A DNA stretch of 64,000 bases, taken from positions 744,001 through 808,000 of the forward strand of contig NZ_JAQOUE010000001.1 in the NCBI RefSeq assembly GCF_032191465.1, given 5' to 3'. The notes under the pieces were generated by a model, which had not been told where the DNA came from, ran no database searches, and worked only from the letters and a program-made list of their open reading frames with translations. This stretch comes from Candidatus Nitronereus thalassa (GTDB taxonomy: Bacteria > Nitrospirota > Nitrospiria > Nitrospirales > UBA8639). Below, one piece after another: positions 61,457 through 64,000 of this stretch. Position 1 is the first letter of the stretch. Each line of letters starts with the position of its first letter. Made by a program: the position numbers and the translations under genes.

Positions 61457-62576
61457 CTGTGACCTCCTTTTTCGAACGGCGCGGAGCCTTGCGATTCAAC
61501 CAGGCACGTTCGGCTACAAATTCAGTTTGGAAACCTGTGAGCGACGAAAACGAATGAGTGACGGCTATAAGATAATAATCTCCCTCAAAAAATGAACCTA
61601 CTTGTGAAATGTTTACCACCGTACCGACACGCAGCTCGGGATGGTCCAAAGCTTTTCCTGTGGCGCGCACAAACTCACCGGCTTTTTCTCGATAAAATTG
61701 TTTAGCAAGCGTCTGGGCCTGTTCTCCCGAAGTAGGCAGACTCTTCACTTCGTGGATAAGAGTATGACCACCAGTGAATTCTTTCAAAATCTTGGCCGCG
61801 GTTTGGCCCCCTGCGCTCACAGAGCCTCCCAAGCTTGAGTCTTTGCCAACTCCGGTAATGCGTTGTTTCATACCAACATCCCAGCCAGTGACGCGCAACT
61901 CTGTGCCTTGTCCTTGGAGATCTGCCCGCGCGTGAAATTGAATGAGATTTTTACCCATGGCCAGATCAATGGGACCAGACATCCGCTCCTCGCGTGTCAC
62001 GGCATGCAGCGTGTTGTCTTCAATCCACAATTCCCCACCAGCCGCCCGTACACGTTCAAAACAAAACCCCAGATCAGTTTGGTTAAATTGCACCACACGT
62101 TCATGCGTCGGGCCACCAAGCGAAATTTGAGGAGTGAGGCCGTGCTCACCAGCAATGACGTTCAAAATGTCAGCGTCGGTCACGGATTCAAAAATTCGGT
62201 TTCGTATCAGCAGGCCAAAATCCGATAAACGATCCTCTGCGGTAATAACGATTTCCGGCGGATACGAAAGAGTGGTGTGTCCCTCAATGGCAGTAATCTG
62301 CCCGGAAAAAAGAATCAGCGCCGAATCCCCGGATTTGACTCGAAACATGATCTTCCGCCCAAAATCTAGATATGCCTGATCAAAATAGAGAAAATTGGGT
62401 TCCGAACTCGACGATGAACTTCCCCAATTCAGGAATCGAGCGGAAGCCACCGCATGGCCCTGCACGGAAGAGGTCAACTGCATTTCCAGAAGGTGTTCAC
62501 CAAGCTTTTCGACCACCGTACCATCGATCAGAATTTCGGGTCGCAAGCTTACAGAAAAATCCGAGGTCTCTAACAT
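61332..62576 (-). CDS. Contractile injection system hub protein (VgrG/Pvc8, late control D-like)
   Basis: This 414-residue protein matches the phage late control D/VgrG hub half: FSVSLRPEILIDGTVVEKLGEHLLEMQLTSSVQGHAVASARFLNWG, then DILNVIAGEHGLTPQISLGGPTHERVVQFNQTDLGFCFERVRAAGGELWIEDNTLHAV. It should form the baseplate hub that carries the spike encoded next. The C-terminal 55 residues are basic and Pro-rich (KKPILPRKPISTNPRNTSRP) and lie in the overlap with the spike gene. No sheath, tube or ATPase gene lies nearby in the window. Confidence 0.87.
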   Translation of the reverse strand: MLETSDFSVSLRPEILIDGTVVEKLGEHLLEMQLTSSVQGHAVASARFLNWGSSSSSSEPNFLYFDQAYLDFGRKIMFRVKSGDSALILFSGQITAIEGHTTLSYPPEIVITAEDRLSDFGLLIRNRIFESVTDADILNVIAGEHGLTPQISLGGPTHERVVQFNQTDLGFCFERVRAAGGELWIEDNTLHAVTREERMSGPIDLAMGKNLIQFHARADLQGQGTELRVTGWDVGMKQRITGVGKDSSLGGSVSAGGQTAAKILKEFTGGHTLIHEVKSLPTSGEQAQTLAKQFYREKAGEFVRATGKALDHPELRVGTVVNISQVGSFFEGDYYLIAVTHSFSSLTGFQTEFVAERAWLNRKAPRRSKKEVTGDNTIRKKPILPRKPISTNPRNTSRPVVRRVPGAGQRRKRP

Positions 62577-62792
62577 ACAAGGCCTCCTACGTTGTATATG
62601 AAATTATTGAAAAACCAGGCGGTATTATAAGGAAAAAGAACTAACGATTCGAGGATTTATTCAGATAAACATTATTGATGGACTCTTTGGCATTCTCAAA
62701 AAACAAAAAGCCGTTAATTCTGTTCTGTAAAAACTCAATTTACTAATCCTTCGTTCACTCTACCTTTTTATTGAAACAATTGGTTCGTAAAG

Positions 62793-63131
62793 TCACCATT
62801 CCACTTGGATACGATTGTAAGTCCAATCTATGGAAAAGATTCCAAGCCCAATCTGAATAACCGCTGATACAAGGGCGGCCATCGCCAAAACCATGAACCA
62901 GAACTGCGTTTTCCTATTCCTTCTCTCCTGCTCGTCAAGGAGGCGGCGCAGCAATATACTATGAATCGCGTCAGCCATAACAATAGCTTCATGCCTCACG
63001 TTTTCGTTAGGAATTCCTGTGTTCGCTAGCACACCAACAGCGGACTCTAACTCAGCGTTAGTTGCTGAATGGATTGAACGATTTCGAATTGCGTTCCGGA
63101 CGCTATTAAAGTCAACAAAATTGGACATCAT
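62793..63131 (-). CDS. Small tail-anchored membrane protein, unknown function
   Basis: This protein of about 112 residues has a helical soluble N-terminal part (SVRNAIRNRSIHSATNAELESAVGVLANTGIPNENVRHEAIVMADAIHSILLRRLLDEQERRNRK) and one hydrophobic helix near the C-terminus (FWFMVLAMAALVSAVIQIGLGIFSI). The layout fits a tail-anchored inner-membrane protein. AAGGA lies three to six bases before the paired ATGs at 63131/63128. I do not recognise it. The A/T content here is higher than in the rest of the window. Confidence 0.55.
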   Translation of the reverse strand: MMSNFVDFNSVRNAIRNRSIHSATNAELESAVGVLANTGIPNENVRHEAIVMADAIHSILLRRLLDEQERRNRKTQFWFMVLAMAALVSAVIQIGLGIFSIDWTYNRIQVEW

Positions 63132-63314
63132 ATTTCCTTGAAAATTACTTTTCATTCGGATTCTTTTGTTAATAAAAGGCTATAGCTTTACATGGGAAAA
63201 GATCAATATACGAACGGAAACGAAAACCATAATATTAACAAAAGTGGATTCCTGATTATAGATACCCTGTACGACCGAAAGATAGAAAAATTGCTAAATT
63301 ACTCCATTCCTTTT

Positions 63315-64000
63315 TCAAATCAACGCCACCGCTTTGAAGTGGGCATGGACTTTTTGGCCAGCGTGGAGGTTAAGTTCGTGGAAGGATTTTCTGGTGATCA
63401 TGGCGAGGAGCGGGCAGCCAACGTCTAGTTTTACTTCCATGGCGTATTGGTCGATTGGAGATTCTTCGATTTCAAGCACCGTGGCTTCCAAAGAATTGAG
63501 CACGCTGCTGGTTGCTGCGGGAGCGCCGACTACTAAACTGACATCGCGCGCGTGAATTTGCACTCGCAATGGTGCACCTACTCGCATTTCCTGTTTGGGA
63601 ATAAAGAGCGACCGTCCTTCGAACTCCACACGAGTTAATCCAAACTCGGGCTCGTGTTCGGCAACCTTGGTTTCGAGGATTGCGCCAACCATGTTTGGTT
63701 CCACCAAACCTGGTAGATCCAATCGGGCAAACACTTCTTGGATTGGGCCAGTGGCGACAACCTTCCCTTCCTTCAGCAAAACCATGTGATTTGCCAATTG
63801 TAAAATCTCATTGAGATCATGGCTGACATAGAGAACAGGAATTTGCAGATCTTGATTTAGCCGTTGGATGAAGGGAAGAATTTCTTTTTTCCGTTCCTGA
63901 TCAAGAGAGGCTAAGGGTTCATCCATTAACAGCAATTGAGGGCTAATGAGCAGCGCCCTCCCAATCGCCACCCGCTGCTGCTCCCCTCCTGACAACTGAT
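63315..64000 (-). CDS. modC: Molybdate ABC transporter ATPase ModC (5' end beyond window)
   Basis: About 228 C-terminal residues are present and the frame is open to the right edge. The signature LSGGEQQRVAIGRALL, Walker B LLLMDEPLASLD and H-switch VSHDLNEIL are seen, so the Walker A part lies outside. The C-terminal half has a Mop/TOBE-type domain (LEATVLEIEESPIDQYAMEVKLDVGCPLLAMITRKSFHELNLHAGQKVHAHFKAVAL), which binds molybdate and marks ModC among import ATPases. It would support Mo enzymes such as the one at 39532. Confidence 0.9.
   Translation of the reverse strand, partial: QLSGGEQQRVAIGRALLISPQLLLMDEPLASLDQERKKEILPFIQRLNQDLQIPVLYVSHDLNEILQLANHMVLLKEGKVVATGPIQEVFARLDLPGLVEPNMVGAILETKVAEHEPEFGLTRVEFEGRSLFIPKQEMRVGAPLRVQIHARDVSLVVGAPAATSSVLNSLEATVLEIEESPIDQYAMEVKLDVGCPLLAMITRKSFHELNLHAGQKVHAHFKAVALI

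Noticed and set aside
1-64000. tRNA, rRNA, CRISPR arrays, insertion sequences and integrases
   Set aside because: I scanned the intergenic gaps and proteins for them and found none that I could support; a tRNAscan or IS search would be decisive.

Overview
The window looks like a stretch of chromosome from a free-living Gram-negative bacterium of roughly average GC content. It encodes a TonB-dependent receptor, a TonB-like protein, a TolC-like efflux protein and several outer-membrane lipoproteins. Gene content and order (rpsB-tsf-pyrH-frr-alr, a B12 import and salvage block, a sulfur-carrier/threonine-synthase/NIL/MoeB/JAMM block, many small conserved hypothetical genes) suggest the phylum Nitrospirota, probably a Nitrospira relative. 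That placement is inference from recalled gene neighbourhoods, not from a search. I see no rRNA, tRNA, CRISPR array, transposase or integrase. Both ends cut through genes: an HD-GYP gene at the left and modC at the right.

Layout. 1-3260: two divergent HD-GYP phosphodiesterase-like paralogues. 3290-6233: a methyltransferase and a ProA-family protein whose catalytic Cys position is Ser. 6439-10557: a translation and cell-wall operon (rpsB, tsf, pyrH, frr, alr) with a good upstream promoter. 10615-14043: minus-strand housekeeping genes (thiamine-binding protein, siroheme enzyme, HNH nuclease, PduO-type adenosyltransferase, CWC protein) and a plus-strand Rieske ferredoxin. 14330-21475: a cobalamin block on the minus strand (btuF-btuC-btuD, TonB-dependent receptor, cobyrinate diamide synthase) with two cobalamin riboswitches. 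21757-24640: an OsmC peroxiredoxin with a sigma-54 promoter, two upstream palindromes and an adjacent sigma-54 activator. 24704-36961: small hypotheticals, then metal and stress envelope functions (TolC-like protein, multicopper oxidase, cation/proton antiporter, FkbM methyltransferase, CopA-type ATPase, TonB, Slp, glutathione peroxidase). 37033-43526: bactofilin, glutathionyl-hydroquinone reductase, Mo-oxidoreductase, enolase-superfamily epimerase and secreted unknowns. 43700-49294: envelope proteolysis and folding (two M16 proteins, M48 lipoprotein, Asp-box lipoprotein, parvulin). 49443-51586: a membrane protein and a MinD-like ATPase. 51828-57882: a sirtuin and the sulfur-carrier amino-acid cluster. 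58083-64000: a secreted unknown, an unusual J-domain protein, a CsbD-like protein, an isolated hub/spike pair of a contractile injection system, a small membrane protein and modC.

How the genes work together. The B12 genes form one regulon: receptor and TonB at the outer membrane, BtuFCD at the inner membrane, then corrinoid remodelling and adenosylation by CbiA and the PduO-type enzyme, with uptake controlled by two riboswitches. The 52.6-57.9 kb cluster carries two ubiquitin-like sulfur carriers, two E1-like activators, one JAMM protease, a cysteine synthase, a threonine-synthase-like enzyme and a NIL protein. Both carriers have residues after the Gly-Gly, so they should need trimming, and the JAMM protease is the obvious candidate. 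This cluster, the J-domain protein with a 70-residue tandem repeat, and the Ser-for-Cys ProA are the most interesting items in the window.
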